From the NCBI GenBank assembly GCA_034769895.1, contig CM068367.1, forward strand, positions 1,313,503,046 to 1,313,567,045: 64,000 bases of DNA, given 5' to 3'. Origin of the DNA: Magicicada septendecula. Lineage: Eukaryota > Arthropoda > Insecta > Hemiptera > Cicadidae. The position numbers were made by a program, and so were the translations under genes. The notes under the pieces are model-generated. The model was not told the DNA's origin, did not search any database, and saw nothing but the letters and a program-made list of their open reading frames with translations. Positions 22,240 through 33,315 of this stretch are shown one piece after another; position 1 is the first letter of the stretch; each line of letters begins with the position of its first letter.

Positions 22240-22560
22240 AATGTTATCTCAATGGCAAACAGTGGAAGTGCACATGAAACTGAGGAGATTACAACGGTAA
22301 GGTCTCCATGTTGTGCGAATGGACAATGGTAGGACACCAACAAGACCCTTATAGAAAACGTGGAGAACTGAAGACAAAAATACCGCCCAAGGAAAAGATG
22401 GGAGTATGTTGTCATCGCAGATGCGAGAGAGACGCTGTTTTTGGGAAGGCCTTCGATGTTGACAGAGTACGGTGAAGGGTCAAGCTAGAAGAGTTAAGGC
22501 CTGATTTTGGGCTGTAGCTCCACAGCATGACGAGGAAGACACGAATATCAGAAAGATGCC
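22240..22560 (+). mobile_element. LINE extreme 3' end fragment
   Basis: Degenerate frames resemble the closing segment of non-LTR retrotransposon proteins and end with the stop-rich ...GCTGTAGCTCCACAGC tail motif (about 22510-22530), like the fragment ending at 4013. No full domain is left. Confidence 0.45.
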
Positions 22561-22929
22561 TACAGCAATAAAGTATTGGTTTACATGGTAGTTACCTACA
22601 GCAACTACTACAATAATTATAGAGACAAATTAAGTTCACCTATTATTATTCTTATTTACCTAATACTCATCAAAATTATGATTCAAAACAAAAAAGTAGA
22701 CATGTTTTTCTCTTTAATTTGACACTGTTTAACTGAAGTAAACGTAAAGGTATATGCTACTTAATGCCAACGTATGTGATTTATTTAAATTATGAAGGAA
22801 ATTTCCAGAACTTTCGCTTTCAAATGTTCAAAATAAACAATTTTCGTTTGAAATCTATACCTAAAGTTCTTTGGCATCAGTGGGATCCTTGTTCTTGTTT
22901 CTCCTTTGTTAATTGTTCAACGTCAAGTG
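22561..22929. other. AT-rich sequence, nothing recognised
   Basis: Short open frame at 22764-23015 without recognisable domain; its second half overlaps the dispersed repeat. Confidence 0.35.
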
Positions 22930-23125
22930 TGTACTATGTAATAAACCTGTTTGTGTATTTAAAAAAGACCTACTTCATTAGCGTACACGGTTGGAAAAAT
23001 AATAAAACAACCTAAAAATTAAGGGATTAACAAAATTTCATGTCAACTTTTCCGACCCTCTGGGGGGTGGGGAAGAGTCCGTTCCCGTTTATCCCTCCCA
23101 TAAATACGCCCTCGCCCCCCCACTG
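22930..23125. repeat. Dispersed repeat, copy 2 (right half)
   Basis: TAATAAACCTGTTTGTG ... CCTCTGGGGGG ... AAATACGCCC matches 19890-20085 with many substitutions. It ends in CCCCCCCACTG, a hAT-like terminus. Confidence 0.6.
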
Positions 23126-23499
23126 ATTTTTCTCTATTCCCGAATCTGAAGAAATGGTTTGTTGGAAGAAGATTCGTCCCTTTGTACTGAAGGAATAAAG
23201 AAGTTAGAATATCGTTGATCCAAGTGTATTGAATTGAAAGGCGATTGTGGTGAAAAAATCAAACATCGTGTTTTCTTTGTCAGGAGGAGAACATTTTGGA
23301 CTACCCTAGTACATAAACGTTTAAATTTTCGACTAATCCTTAGTCTAAAGATTAGACGATAGGCCACGTTAGATAGAAGGAAAGAAGCTTTGAAAATATA
23401 ATCCTGTCAGGAGATACTACAATGAATATAATGGTCGATTATATATTATGAAGACTTTTCCAAATTACTATAAAGTCTTTGTTTACAATATTTCGTGAG

Positions 23500-23670
23500 T
23501 GGTTCTATTCTGTATTACCGCGTGACTGTTCGTATTCGTTCGCGGGTCTTGTGATCTGTGTTCCCGCGTCACTGATGATGTCCATCACCGGTGTGAACGA
23601 AACGTCTGTTGATAAACATAAACAAATTAGACAACGGCCTAACAACCTGGAAAATTGTAATAATATAATA
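23500..23670 (+). repeat. Penelope-like terminal-repeat fragment with hammerhead-like core
   Basis: Contains CACTGATGATGTCC, a palindromic CACCGGTG, then GAACGAAACGTCTG. That gives a CTGATGA core, a GAAAC-GTC core/cleavage triplet and a short AC/TG stem I. A tail-like GACAACGGCCTAACAACCTGG (23630-23650) resembles the tail in the inverted repeat at 55336-55576. Limits approximate. Confidence 0.45.
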
Positions 23671-23969
23671 CTATGAATTCTTATAAGTTATAAGTTGCTG
23701 TAACAAGCTACTTCCTGCTTTTAAATCGTGAAGATTTTTTCTCATGTTATGACACTGACATAACGCCGGGTAATGCTTTCACTTATAATTCGGTTTTATC
23801 AACTTTATACTCATTTTAGAAACCATAATTTTAGTTTTCAATAAATGATTGTAATTTTCTTTAACTGTGTGCGAAGATTCTTTTGCAGACATTGACACAC
23901 GATGAATTTCTAGTTGTCTTGCTAGCGTGTTTAGGTTTATTTAACCTTTTAACTCTTGTCACTTTTCCG

Positions 23970-25377
23970 TTCGACTGGATGGTACTCTCGGCGGTCTACT
24001 CGTGGTTTCCGCAAGCCTCCACAACCGGAGCTCCTGTCTAGCGATCTGGAGGCCGTCTTCGGTGCACACAGGAGGGTAGTCCTGGCGGGCGACCTGAAGT
24101 GTAAGGACCCAGATTGGGGAAGCCGACTGGTGAACGCAAACTGGGACCGCTTACGCAGGTACGCTGATGCGGCTCGGGTCACGATCATGGGCCCGACCGG
24201 GGCTACCTACTATTCCCGCAGGGCCAACTCCCGCCCTGATGTACTGGACATAGCCGCGGTCAGAGGTATTTATTGCCCGGTCCACGTCTTCGTCATTTCG
24301 AAACTGTCTTTGGACCACTACCCCATCAGCGTGCATCTAGCTACCCAGCACTCTACCGTTCGCGTCGAGCGGCGGATAATCGAGTGGGAACGCTTTGGCC
24401 CGGCGTTTAGTCGCCGCCTGCCCGAGCTTGTACCACTCGATACTATCCAGCATGTCGACGAGGCTGTTGTTGTCTCGTCGGTGGACGTGTCCTGCCGGAT
24501 GAAGTCGGGGCTGACGTCCGACTACCAGCGCATCCCTGAAGAAGTGTCTCAAATCGCTCGCGAGAGGAATCGCCTCCGGAGGCGCTGGCAGATGACCCGT
24601 GACTCGGCAGACAAGGCTGCATTTAACAGAGCGACCGGCAAGTTACGTCGTGACATGCTGGCGTACCGTAGACGCAGCTGGGAGCTGGCTGTAGCGCAGA
24701 TACATGCCGAGGGCCGTAATGTTGGCGGATTCCCAGTGCTCTAACGGGAAAGCGAAGACGCGCACATCTCCCCGCGCTGGAAGAACCCGGCGGTCAACTT
24801 CTTGGACGCCCTCCCGCCCCGAGGAGGCAGAGTTCTTGGCTGACCCGGCTCTAGTAGAAGGCCGGAATATTAAACGTGGTCTATATGCATAGTGTAATAA
24901 AATAGCTAAAGTGAACGTGTTGTATTTTGATTTAATTTCATAGCATTACTAAAATCATGAGGAGCCCTATTAGATAAATCTGAAATCACGTGTTATCTAC
25001 TTTGGCCCGTGTTCCCTAATCCGGCGATCACTCCCCGGCTAGGTAAGCTCATAGTCAACACGTACTTGTTGCCGGTGATTACCTACGCCTGTCCCGTGTG
25101 GGGTTACCTTGCACGCTGTCATACATCGGCGCTCCAGCGCGTTCTCGATAGGGTACTGAAGCTCACGTGTAAAGTCCCCCGGAGATGCTCTTCTCGTGCT
25201 TTGAGAAGAGGACTAGGTGTCCGCTCTTTTGCGGACACCTTGAGACGCCTTGCGCGTAGAATCTATGGTCGGGCTGCTCGTGTAACTCGCAATCCCCTGA
25301 TCGCCGGACTCGGCAACTACCATCCAAGGTCAGGTGAGTCCTGTAAGCGATCCCGGTTGCTAGCCCCGATGGTATAA
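23970..25377 (+). mobile_element. Jockey-like LINE, endonuclease end plus RT C-terminus, internally deleted
   Basis: Frame 23956-24744 encodes the second half of an apurinic-type endonuclease: LAGDLKCKDPDWGSRL, RPDVLDIA, then SLDHYPI, followed by the arginine-rich linker. 24745-24890 is frameshifted coding-like sequence. An AT-rich stretch (about 24891-24995) stands where most of the RT should be. 25009-25377 encodes the RT C-terminus (LIVNTYLLPVITYACPVW, then LQRVLDRVLKLTC). GC content and CpG are much higher than in neighbouring DNA. Dead copy. Confidence 0.85.
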
Positions 25378-26189
25378 TCCACCATCGAGGGTCGCTTCAG
25401 GCCCTCCATTAATTAAAAAACTATAAAATGAACGCAACCTAACCCAGTGGCAGGAGTCCTAACTGAGACTCGGGAGACTTGGACTCCCTTTTCATATAAC
25501 AATTGTCTCTTGTTGGTTATCCTTGATTAATTTTTTTTGTATAAACTACGTGTATAATGTAGAATAAAAAACCGTATTAGTGACTGTTTTAATCGCTTTT
25601 TGTTCTTGTAATTCTACACTACAATGACATGCCACATATTTTGACATGTGCTCCGAAATTTTTGATATCCGATGTCCGATATAATTGCAATTTCTACACC
25701 GTATTTCTTGGCAAGAATCACTTTACACGTTCCTTGTTCTAACTTTTAGCGAGAAATAACCCCAAAAAACTCGGGTAATCGGGTAAAGTTACTTGCTTTC
25801 GTTTCGGTATTTTCAAGCAGAAAATGTTAACAGGAAATAGTGCATTTACTGCAGAGAACGCGTACGAAATCCACATGGGAAAAGAGGGGTTACCCGATTA
25901 GACTGAACTCAGCTTACATATTGTACAACTACGTATATTAGACGGTGGTGCCAATTCTACTGTTATTTGTAAATTGCTCCCGCAGACGAGAAGTGCAGTG
26001 TGCACATTAAAGAATGTATATAGGATACTCTATTACAGATGAAATAATTTGACATTTCACTAGGCAATGGGGAGGAGGAATGAAGTATAACAGTAAGAAC
26101 ATGGCTGTCGTGGCAGCGGAAGGGAAAGTACAAGTTGAAAAGTAGAGATATTGGGGAATTTGGTAAGGGAGGACTGAAATGGAGATTAA
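25378..26189. other. LINE 3' flank and unassigned sequence
   Basis: 25378-25500 is the likely 3' UTR of the Jockey-like element. After that there is only an imperfect inverted pair around GGTAATCGGGTAA (about 25773) and GGTTACCCGATTA (about 25888). Nothing coding recognised. Confidence 0.4.
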
Positions 26190-26600
26190 ATGAAAAATTG
26201 CCATGGGTGAAGAAGAATAAGAACCTGTTTTGCAGCAGTAAGGATCTGGAAATCGGAAAGAGATTAGTGAATTGTTTGTCTAATGAGCGTTCTGTTATAC
26301 GGACATGAAACGTGGATTATGGGAAAGAGAGAGAGGGGGTAAGAGTGAGGCTTCTGAGATGGGGGCTTGGAAAAACTTTATTGACAGCGTGGATAGTGGG
26401 AAGGTTCTAAACAGAATAAAGGAAAACAGAACAAGCTTAAACACCGTCTCGAATAGGAAAGAAATATGAAGATGTATTATAAAAGGAAACGGAATATTAA
26501 CGACTGTATTTGAGGGCGCAGAGGAAGGAAGAGATTGACAATGATAGACGACGACGACCTGCGATGAGACAGAAGCCCATGTGATGAGTACGCACTTCCG
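26190..26600 (+). mobile_element. LINE RT C-terminal fragment
   Basis: Degenerate plus-strand frames give SSKDLEIGKRLVNCL, then LLYGHETWIMGK, the thumb/C-terminal pattern of craniofacial-like or RTE-type LINEs. Followed by basic sequence and no further domain. Confidence 0.65.
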
Positions 26601-27133
26601 TAAACTGTGGTTTAAAGATTTTGGTTTTTAACAAAAAATCGCTTCATTTTCAAGGAAAACAACCTTTCCTCGACAGTATCCGTAACGTCACAACACAGGC
26701 CTGCGCTTAGACACACACGCGCGCGCGCGCACAGGCACATACAAAACCTCAGTGACATTGAAACTATTTACTATTTTTTTTTACTGCTTGTTAGTATTGT
26801 GCTTGTTTTATACGCAGATATTCCGCCAGTTTTTTGCTGTTAAGTTTATTTTGTCCACTCGCCTATTGTGTTTGTTACGAGGCCGGGGAAATGCACACTT
26901 AAGAGAAAAAATAAAGTGAAATATTTGCAAGTGAAACTTTGACTCCCTCCCACACACGTATGTTGTTATCCGTGCTTCTTTATGGTAGCTGTCGTGTGTT
27001 TTTTGGGTATGATAATTTGTCACAAAATAATAGAATTAAAAAAATTAACCGAATTGTTCAGCGAAACGTGCGTGAGGTACAATAATGCGGAGTGAGATAA
27101 AGGTCACATTCCTCCAGAATTTTTAAAAAGAAT
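26601..27133. other. Unassigned AT-rich sequence
   Basis: Short alternating CG/CA tract near 26711-26732. No gene or repeat partner recognised. Confidence 0.4.
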
Positions 27134-27143
27134 GATTATCATT

Positions 27144-27277
27144 ATCCTGGATTTTGTTGTCCATGACGTGTCCGTTGATTAACCAATAATAAATGTATAA
27201 CTACTGACTCGGAACACTAATTTTTTACCAGCAAAAGAAATTAGTGTTCCGAGTCAGTAGTTATATATTTATAATTA
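27144..27277. mobile_element. Fold-back element F6, 134 bp, 10-bp TSD
   Basis: A TSD GATTATCATT lies at 27134-27143 and 27278-27287. Arms of about 33 bp (CTACTGACTCGGAACACTAA and complement) surround a short AT loop. The tail at the left, read on the minus strand, contains GGACACGTCATGGACAAC as in F2, F4 and F5. The arms also share CGACTCGGAACACTA-type sequence with F2. Confidence 0.87.
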
Positions 27278-27458
27278 GATTATCATTTACTAGTAAAGTG
27301 CCTGAGCTGCAGAATTCGCTCACTGTTTTCAACGAAATACAATAATTATTACGTTAGATAAATTAAAATATAGGGTAATTTTTTAAATATTCAGAAAAAT
27401 AACGGAAACCTTAATGGTACTCTACTATATTTTTTAGTAAAGTAACAATTGTAAAGCA

Positions 27459-27461
<3 letters not shown>

Positions 27462-27500
<39 letters not shown>
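27462..27500. repeat. TA microsatellite
   Basis: About 19 TA units. Confidence 0.95.
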
Positions 27501-27504
<4 letters not shown>

Positions 27505-28059
27505 TTCGAAAACACTTAAATTTAAGTTAAATCTGATAATACTCTAATAACAAATACGACAAATAAAATGTAATCATAATGCTTAAATGTTAAAATAATG
27601 GAAATAATGGCATTGGTTATTTTAAGTTTACATTTTTGTTTAACATTTCAATTTATTTATGCCCCCCCCCCCACACACACACAGGTCTGTATCTACACTT
27701 TACTTCAACCGTGCTACATCGATTTTTATACTTGACAAGTTTTCTTAATTCTTGTTTATATTTCTCGTTTGTATTTCTGAATTTTATTTTTACTGTAAAT
27801 CTCTCCTTCTGTGACTAACACTTATCACAATATACGAAACTTGTAACAATATACATAGTTTTTATGTCAACATAGCTTTAAACGTTTTGTAAACGATCCA
27901 AAATCTACAAGAAGTGTTGACAGATATTTATATAGAGGAGTACAAGAAAATGAATGTGGCGCAGGCGCTGTAATAAGGAACTATACCATCTTTACAAAGA
28001 GCCCGAAATTGTCAGGGTAATCAAAATGTATATTATTAGATATTGTATATATTATATAT
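27501..28059. other. AT-rich sequence with short C/CA tract
   Basis: A poly-C run followed by CA repeats at about 27663-27684. No gene recognised. Confidence 0.4.
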
Positions 28060-28230
28060 TAAATGTATAATATTAAAAGATCAAATAGAGGAGCCTCTCA
28101 AAAGCTGAACATAAGAAACTGGAAAACCAGGGCACACGCAATAGGGAAGAATGGAGTCGACTCTTGGAGCAGGCCAAGACCCACCAAGGGGGTTGTAGAG
28201 CCACGGCTGATGATGATGTTGAGAGATATT
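28060..28230 (+). mobile_element. LINE extreme 3' end fragment
   Basis: The sequence around 28160-28225 (GGAGCAGGCCAAGACCCACC, then GGTTGTAGAGCCACGG and a GATGATGAT tail) matches the usual close of RTE-like LINE proteins (LEQAKTH-type ending, stop, short GAT repeat tail). Strongly 5'-truncated. Confidence 0.6.
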
Positions 28231-28569
28231 TGCAAAATTTATAAAGATACCGAGTTTGTATTTTGAATAAAATTCCTCATAATTTGATCCATCATATAGG
28301 CTTTTAAAATTTTCTTATAACTTTCTTAAGGTTACAGTTTACTTAAAATTTCGAGTTCCATTTTTGGCCCAAAGTTGAAAAACTTCCATAATAAACGCTA
28401 CGTTCTCGAATTTGGATTAAAATACTATTTAGTCTGACACCTGACTGGATTTTTACAATTTTTTCGAAATTTTGATCCTTTTAGGATTATGGTGTCCTAA
28501 AAGTTTGAAATTTCCAAATCTGTACAACTTTTAGATTTCGGTTAAAATTTCCTTTAATATGATATTGCG

Positions 28570-28760
28570 ATTTATCAAAATTTTGACCCCCGTAATTTTT
28601 GTATCCCGTTACCCTAGTTTTGTGGCGGATCAATCTCAAAAAAAGGTAGGGCTCTGTAAATGCATACGAAGGTTTATGAAAACAAAAGTTATCGTGAGAG
28701 TCGGTTAACGCATTTAAAAAGCCAAACGATCGAGTTAAACTGAGAAGCCGCTTCGCTTGT
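28570..28760. repeat. Diverged repeat partner of 34170-34380
   Basis: Shares ordered words with 34170-34380 (GGCAATCTCAA-like, GGGTTCTGTAA-like, AAGTTATCGTG, CAAACG-TCGAGTTAAA). Old dispersed repeat of unknown type. Confidence 0.5.
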
Positions 28761-28799
28761 TGAATTAAATTCTTTTCAGCAGTTAATTTAATTTTCCGT

Positions 28800-29364
28800 T
28801 TAATATTTTTTTCGTATGAGAAACTGTGCTCACACGAACGTTTGCTTCGACTGGTTTCTCCCTTCTTCTCCCCTCTCTTCCTCCTCGCCCATATCTCCTT
28901 CATTCTTGATCGATGTATCTCCCTCCTTTTGTCAGTCCAGATGGCACGTGTCCTCTTCTTGGGCATTTTTTAATTTGGTTTTGAATGGTAATCGTTCTTC
29001 AATGTCTTCTTGAGTAATCCGGAGTTCTTCCATGTCGTTTTCTGTTTCTTTGAACCACGTATTTGGCATTTTGAGCTTTCTGAAATAGTTAAAAAGCTTC
29101 CGTGTCAGTCCGTCAGGATCCATTCTTTCGTCCGTAGAAAGTAATTCTTCTTTTTCTAATTACGTCTGTGATTTTCTCAACATGTGTGTACAGCTCATTA
29201 TTGTGGCGTCTTCTGTACTCTTCTCCGTCTTTTATTGGTCCCAAGATTTTTCTTAATTTTTTCCTTTCTGTGACTTCCATTTCTTCCATCATCATTTTCT
29301 TGTTCAGAGTCAGACACTCAGCTGCATAAATGCTTCCGGGGAAATTACTGTGGAAGAATGCCTA
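28800..29364 (-). mobile_element. LINE B, 3' part, split by the DD82E transposon
   Basis: Minus-strand frames: SIYAAECLTLNKK (from about 29330), ERKKLRKILGPI (29113-29295), VIRKRRITFYGR, then LFNYFRKLKMPNTW, then TRAIWTDKRREIHRSRMKE (28860-28960). This is the RT C-terminal region of a RTE-type LINE. The upstream part of the same copy is at 32932-33315; reading across the transposon restores the order, with one frameshift. Confidence 0.85.
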
Positions 29365-29762
29365 TACCCTGATTAACGAAAGAAAGTGACTGGCGGAGCG
29401 GCCGCGCGGCGACCGAGTTTGTAGTAAAAACATTCCACTTTATAACCTCGTGGAAACGTAAAATACAGGGCGAGAAATGTCTAATGAACTGTATTTTAAT
29501 CATCAATTAAAGACGTTTTTAACAAACTTTTCTAATTTTTAAAATCTCTTTTCAATAAATTTACATTGTGAGTTAAAGAAAAAAATACACGAATTTGAAT
29601 TAAAAAATTAGGGTTTATCGTTTTTATTACGTAAGAACTCAGAGGTTAAGCATCGGAAAAAAATTTCTTGTAGACAAATGGTAGTCCACCTTCTTTAGCA
29701 CAATAGATCAAAAATTGAGATTCCTACGATTAATATTAACGACGTTATTAATTTTTTCCGAA
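29365..29762. repeat. Left terminal inverted repeat of DD82E transposon
   Basis: Matches the complement of 32528-32931. GC-rich outer part (GGCGGAGCGGCCGCGCGGCG at about 29393-29412), AT-rich inner part. Confidence 0.93.
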
Positions 29763-30599
29763 TGTACTGTTAACTCCGTTATTAATAATTTTTTTCATTG
29801 TGTTTTTTCACAATAAACATAACAAAATTGTATTCATCAATACAAAGTGGTATGTAACCTTCAAATATTACGAAATATAACCGCAATCAGTTAATATAGG
29901 AAAATTAGAACTAACATCGCTCAACGGCGCGCGATCGAGTCAAGGTACAGTAACAGCCCAAAGAAAGTGGTGCATACGCTCACGGCTCACACATTGACAC
30001 ATAGCCAACTTACTACGAGTCACCAATCTCTCATAAGTATATACTTAGTTATCTGTCTACTTATTTAATCTAATCTTCTACCTGGAGATCTGTCAAAAAC
30101 GTACATCTGACCAGACTTTTGTGGTTTAGTTGAACTACATGCTTTTTATAACAGTCTTGAATGATTGTTTATTACTCTTTTGCGGTACGGTATTTATTGT
30201 TTTCTTGTTAATAAACTGTTTTTGTTTTGTGATCAGCTTTAATACTACTAATTGAAGTGCAATGTAATTACTGGGAAATTGTTAATGCCATTCAAATTTC
30301 TCAATAACTAATTATTTAACTATGAAATATAGTTTACAGTTTAAAACTACCGAGCAAAGCTCGGTCTACCAGATATTGCATAATTATAACAGTATTTTAC
30401 TGTTATAATGTAATTGAAATGTAAAAACAATTAGTAAATTACTTGTTATTAGCATTGACAAATAAATAATAAATACAGTACGGTACTTACAAGTATTGTA
30501 GTGTTCTTCAGCTTTTATGGAATCCGCTCATAAAATATGTGTATAAATCATAAAAATACACTATTAAAACACTCTATAAAAAACACTTATAGCTGTGAG

Positions 30600-32078
30600 T
30601 TAGTAGTCTTCAAACGAAAGTTCTCTGATACCCTCCATTGGATCGTCATCACTATTATCATCTTCTGAACAATTATCATCCTCGGAGCTACTGCTGTCTT
30701 CCACGGATATAATCATTTCCTCCACAGCTTCTTCCATTAGTCCTTCGTTATTCCATGCATCGATAATAACTTTTTTGGTGTGGTCCACTACTTGCTCCCA
30801 CCTCTCAGCAGTAATTCGATTAAATCCGTCTTTAGTCAGTCGTTCAACTTCTTTTAAAGTAAACATTTTGTTATTTTCGGCAACATACCCCTTAACCTGA
30901 GCCCATATAAGCTCAATGGCGTTAAGATGGCAATGGTAAGGTGGTAGCCTTATCACTTTGTGACCTCTGCTCTCTATCAATTCATCAACAAAATACCTTT
31001 TGTTCTGGGGCTTGTGCCATTTCACTAATTCCAAAAGTTCTGATTTTTTCAAGTCGGTTGTAGATTGAATATTTTTCCTATCCAGCCATGCAAGTATGTC
31101 AGCTTTTTTATCTTTGCTTGTGGGAGCTTTATCAATTTGCTTAGAATGGTAGGGAGCATTGTCCATGACTATTACTGCAGGCTCTTCTAGGTTATTTAGC
31201 AAAGTTTCAGAACACCAACCGAAGAATTTGTCGTGATCCATATCTTCATGGTAGTCACCGGTTTTTTTCGATTTAAATAGTAGAAGGGAATTTGGAACAA
31301 ACCCTTTTGAAGAACCTGCATGACATATTATTAATCGTTCACCTTTCCCTATAGGTGTTAACATTGTCCCCTGAAGTGACTCATCAGTCCATCCTTGTTT
31401 CAAACAATGCCCAGCATTGACCCAGGTCTCATCGAGCCAAATTATATTATCGAAATTCTCGTCTTTGATTTGGCGAAGAAAACGACACCTCCAGGCAGCG
31501 ACATCGCTTCTCTCCATAATCACTTTTCTGCCCGAAAATTTTCTCCACGTAAATCCTAAACCTTTTAGCACGTTTCTAAGCGAAGACAGACTGCCATTAA
31601 ACAGCTCTTCATTTTCCAACGATGATAAAAGTTTTTTCAAAGTGGGATATTCTTTTCTTATGTAATATTGATATACATGTCTTCGTATAGCGTCTTCCTG
31701 AAAAGTGTCAAGTTTTGTCACAGTTTTCTCCCGTTTCCTCTGTTTGCCCGGAGTTGAAAGTTGGCTATTACTGTCATCTTGTATTTCTTTCAATTCTTTT
31801 TCCTTGCAAACTCGCAGAACTGTATTTTTATGTATTTTCAGAGCATCTGCAGTTCGCTGTATTGCATTATTAACCGGAATCAAAGGACCTTTGTTCGCCT
31901 TTTCTCTATCAAAATATTCCCGCACTTTGCACACAATTTCTCTTGACTGTCCTTTCATAGGTACGCCTCGGCCCGAAGTTTGTCTTTTCTTTGGAGTTCG
32001 AGTCCTAGGTCTTCCCCTATGTTTCCTTGGTTCAGCCTCATTACGTTGCTCCATGCTCAGCCACCGAAGTATATTCAC
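30600..32078 (-). CDS. DD82E Tc1/mariner-superfamily transposase, intact
   Basis: A 492-aa protein that would cut and paste the surrounding element at TA sites in the nucleus. An AT-hook-like RGRPRTR lies at residues 21-27, with a helix-turn-helix region around 45-95 (NNAIQRTADALKIHKNTV). The catalytic DDE_3-type core has Asp216 (IWLDETWVNAGH), Asp306 (VIVMDNAPYHSKQ) and Glu389 (LPPYHCHLNAIELIWAQVK). There are 82 residues between the second Asp and the Glu, the spacing of the family described as DD82E/Sailor. The acidic tail (about 455-480) is Ser/Glu/Asp rich. Start at 32078 is the longest frame; Met9 is an alternative. No stops or shifts. The gene lies between the TIRs on the minus strand; the promoter would lie at 32079-32527 or in the TIR. 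Confidence 0.93.
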   Translation of the reverse strand: MNILRWLSMEQRNEAEPRKHRGRPRTRTPKKRQTSGRGVPMKGQSREIVCKVREYFDREKANKGPLIPVNNAIQRTADALKIHKNTVLRVCKEKELKEIQDDSNSQLSTPGKQRKREKTVTKLDTFQEDAIRRHVYQYYIRKEYPTLKKLLSSLENEELFNGSLSSLRNVLKGLGFTWRKFSGRKVIMERSDVAAWRCRFLRQIKDENFDNIIWLDETWVNAGHCLKQGWTDESLQGTMLTPIGKGERLIICHAGSSKGFVPNSLLLFKSKKTGDYHEDMDHDKFFGWCSETLLNNLEEPAVIVMDNAPYHSKQIDKAPTSKDKKADILAWLDRKNIQSTTDLKKSELLELVKWHKPQNKRYFVDELIESRGHKVIRLPPYHCHLNAIELIWAQVKGYVAENNKMFTLKEVERLTKDGFNRITAERWEQVVDHTKKVIIDAWNNEGLMEEAVEEMIISVEDSSSSEDDNCSEDDNSDDDPMEGIRELSFEDY

Positions 32079-32527
32079 ACAAAATAACTTAAAAACACGT
32101 CAATTTATAATGAAAGCACAAGAAACTAACACTTAAAATCAAGATAACCAACAACCGGACATCACTCAACCACCACATCAACTAAACTGAAAGCTGGAAA
32201 TTTCCCTTACCCTTAGTGTGCGTATAACGGTTCAGTTTTCCTGGAAGCGTGTGCTATTTGTAGACATAAAGGAGAGGCCGAGACGCTGTACGGGAATGAC
32301 GGTAGCGCGCGAATAAAATGGGTCCAATAGGTTCTGACTGTACTTCCGCCGCAGAGCGCCACGCATTGCTCTCTGTGAAATTCACTTTATATATTAATCC
32401 ATTGTAGTATTCCTATCACGTACAAGGTGTAAGTTGTATATGTCTTCTACATTTAGTTATCTAAAGAGAGCGTCACGCAAATCTCATTCGTGTACAACTT
32501 TTAACAACTGAGTTAACAGGACATTAG

Positions 32528-32931
32528 AAAAAAATTAATAACGTCGTTAATTTTAATCGTAGGAATCTCAATTTTTGATAGATTGTACTAAAGAAGGTGG
32601 ACTACCATTTGTCTACAAGAAATTTTTTTCCGATGCTTAACCTCTGAGTTCTTACGTAATAAAAACGATAAACCCTAATTTTTTAATTCAAATTCGTGTA
32701 TTTTTTTCTTTAACTCACAATGTAAATTTATTGGAAAGAGATTTTAAAAATTAGAAAAGTTTGTTAAAAACGTCTTTAATTGATGATTAAAATACAGTTC
32801 ATTAGACATTTCTCGCCCTGTATTTTACGTTTCCACGAGGTTATAAAGTGGAATGTTTTTACTACAAACTCGGTCGCCGCGCGGCCGCTCCGCCAGTCAC
32901 TTTCTTTCGTTAATCAGGGTATAAGTTTGGC
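32528..32931. repeat. Right terminal inverted repeat of DD82E transposon
   Basis: Complement of 29365-29762 with few differences, ending CGTTAATCAGGGTA next to the TA duplication. Confidence 0.93.
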
Positions 32932-33315
32932 ATTAATGGATATTGATTTCTTGTTATATGTGTCCTTGGTTAAATGGTAAGCAACTTTCATCTTAACGCG
33001 TGCTTTAATGGTTTCTTTCTCTGAGACATTTTGTTCAATAACTTCTCCGAGATACTTGAATTTGTCAGTTCCATTGGTTTGCCCATATCGAGTTTTCATT
33101 TTCTTGGATGTTGTCTTGAAGTTTGTGATGAACTTGTTTTTTTTTTTCGAAAGACATTTGTATTTGTAAATACGATCTTCGGCTGGTTCTATTAGCAATT
33201 CCACATGTCTAATGGCTGTTTCTACTGAATCTGACAGGATTGCTAGATCATCTGCAAACGCGAGGCAGTCTATTGAGAGGTTATCTCTGCTATAGCCTAG
33301 TCTAATTCCATGGCT
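32932..33315 (-). mobile_element. LINE B, RT part upstream of the DD82E insertion
   Basis: Minus-strand reading GIRLGYSRDNLSIDCLAFAD then DLAILSDSVE (33200-33310) contains the RT catalytic FADD. FKYLGEVIEQNVSEKETIKA follows (about 33030-33090), then SINAKL at the insertion point. Continues at 29364 and below. Confidence 0.85.

Larger units (their letters stand above)
29365..32931 (-). mobile_element. Complete DD82E (Sailor-like) Tc1/mariner-superfamily transposon
   Basis: The element is 3,567 bp, starts TACCCTGATTAACGAAAG and ends with its complement, flanked by TA at 29363-29364 and 32932-32933. Terminal inverted repeats run about 400 bp (29365-29762 and 32528-32931) and differ at only a few positions by eye. 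One intact transposase frame (30600-32078, minus) lies between. Insertion at TA is the hallmark of the IS630-Tc1-mariner group. Near-identical long TIRs and an unbroken gene point to recent activity. Confidence 0.93.

Noticed and set aside
22113-22415. 100-codon minus-strand frame
   Set aside because: No domain; it lies opposite a degenerate LINE end and includes a homopolymer run.
31417-32136. Plus-strand open frames opposite the transposase
   Set aside because: Antisense shadows of the intact minus-strand DD82E gene.
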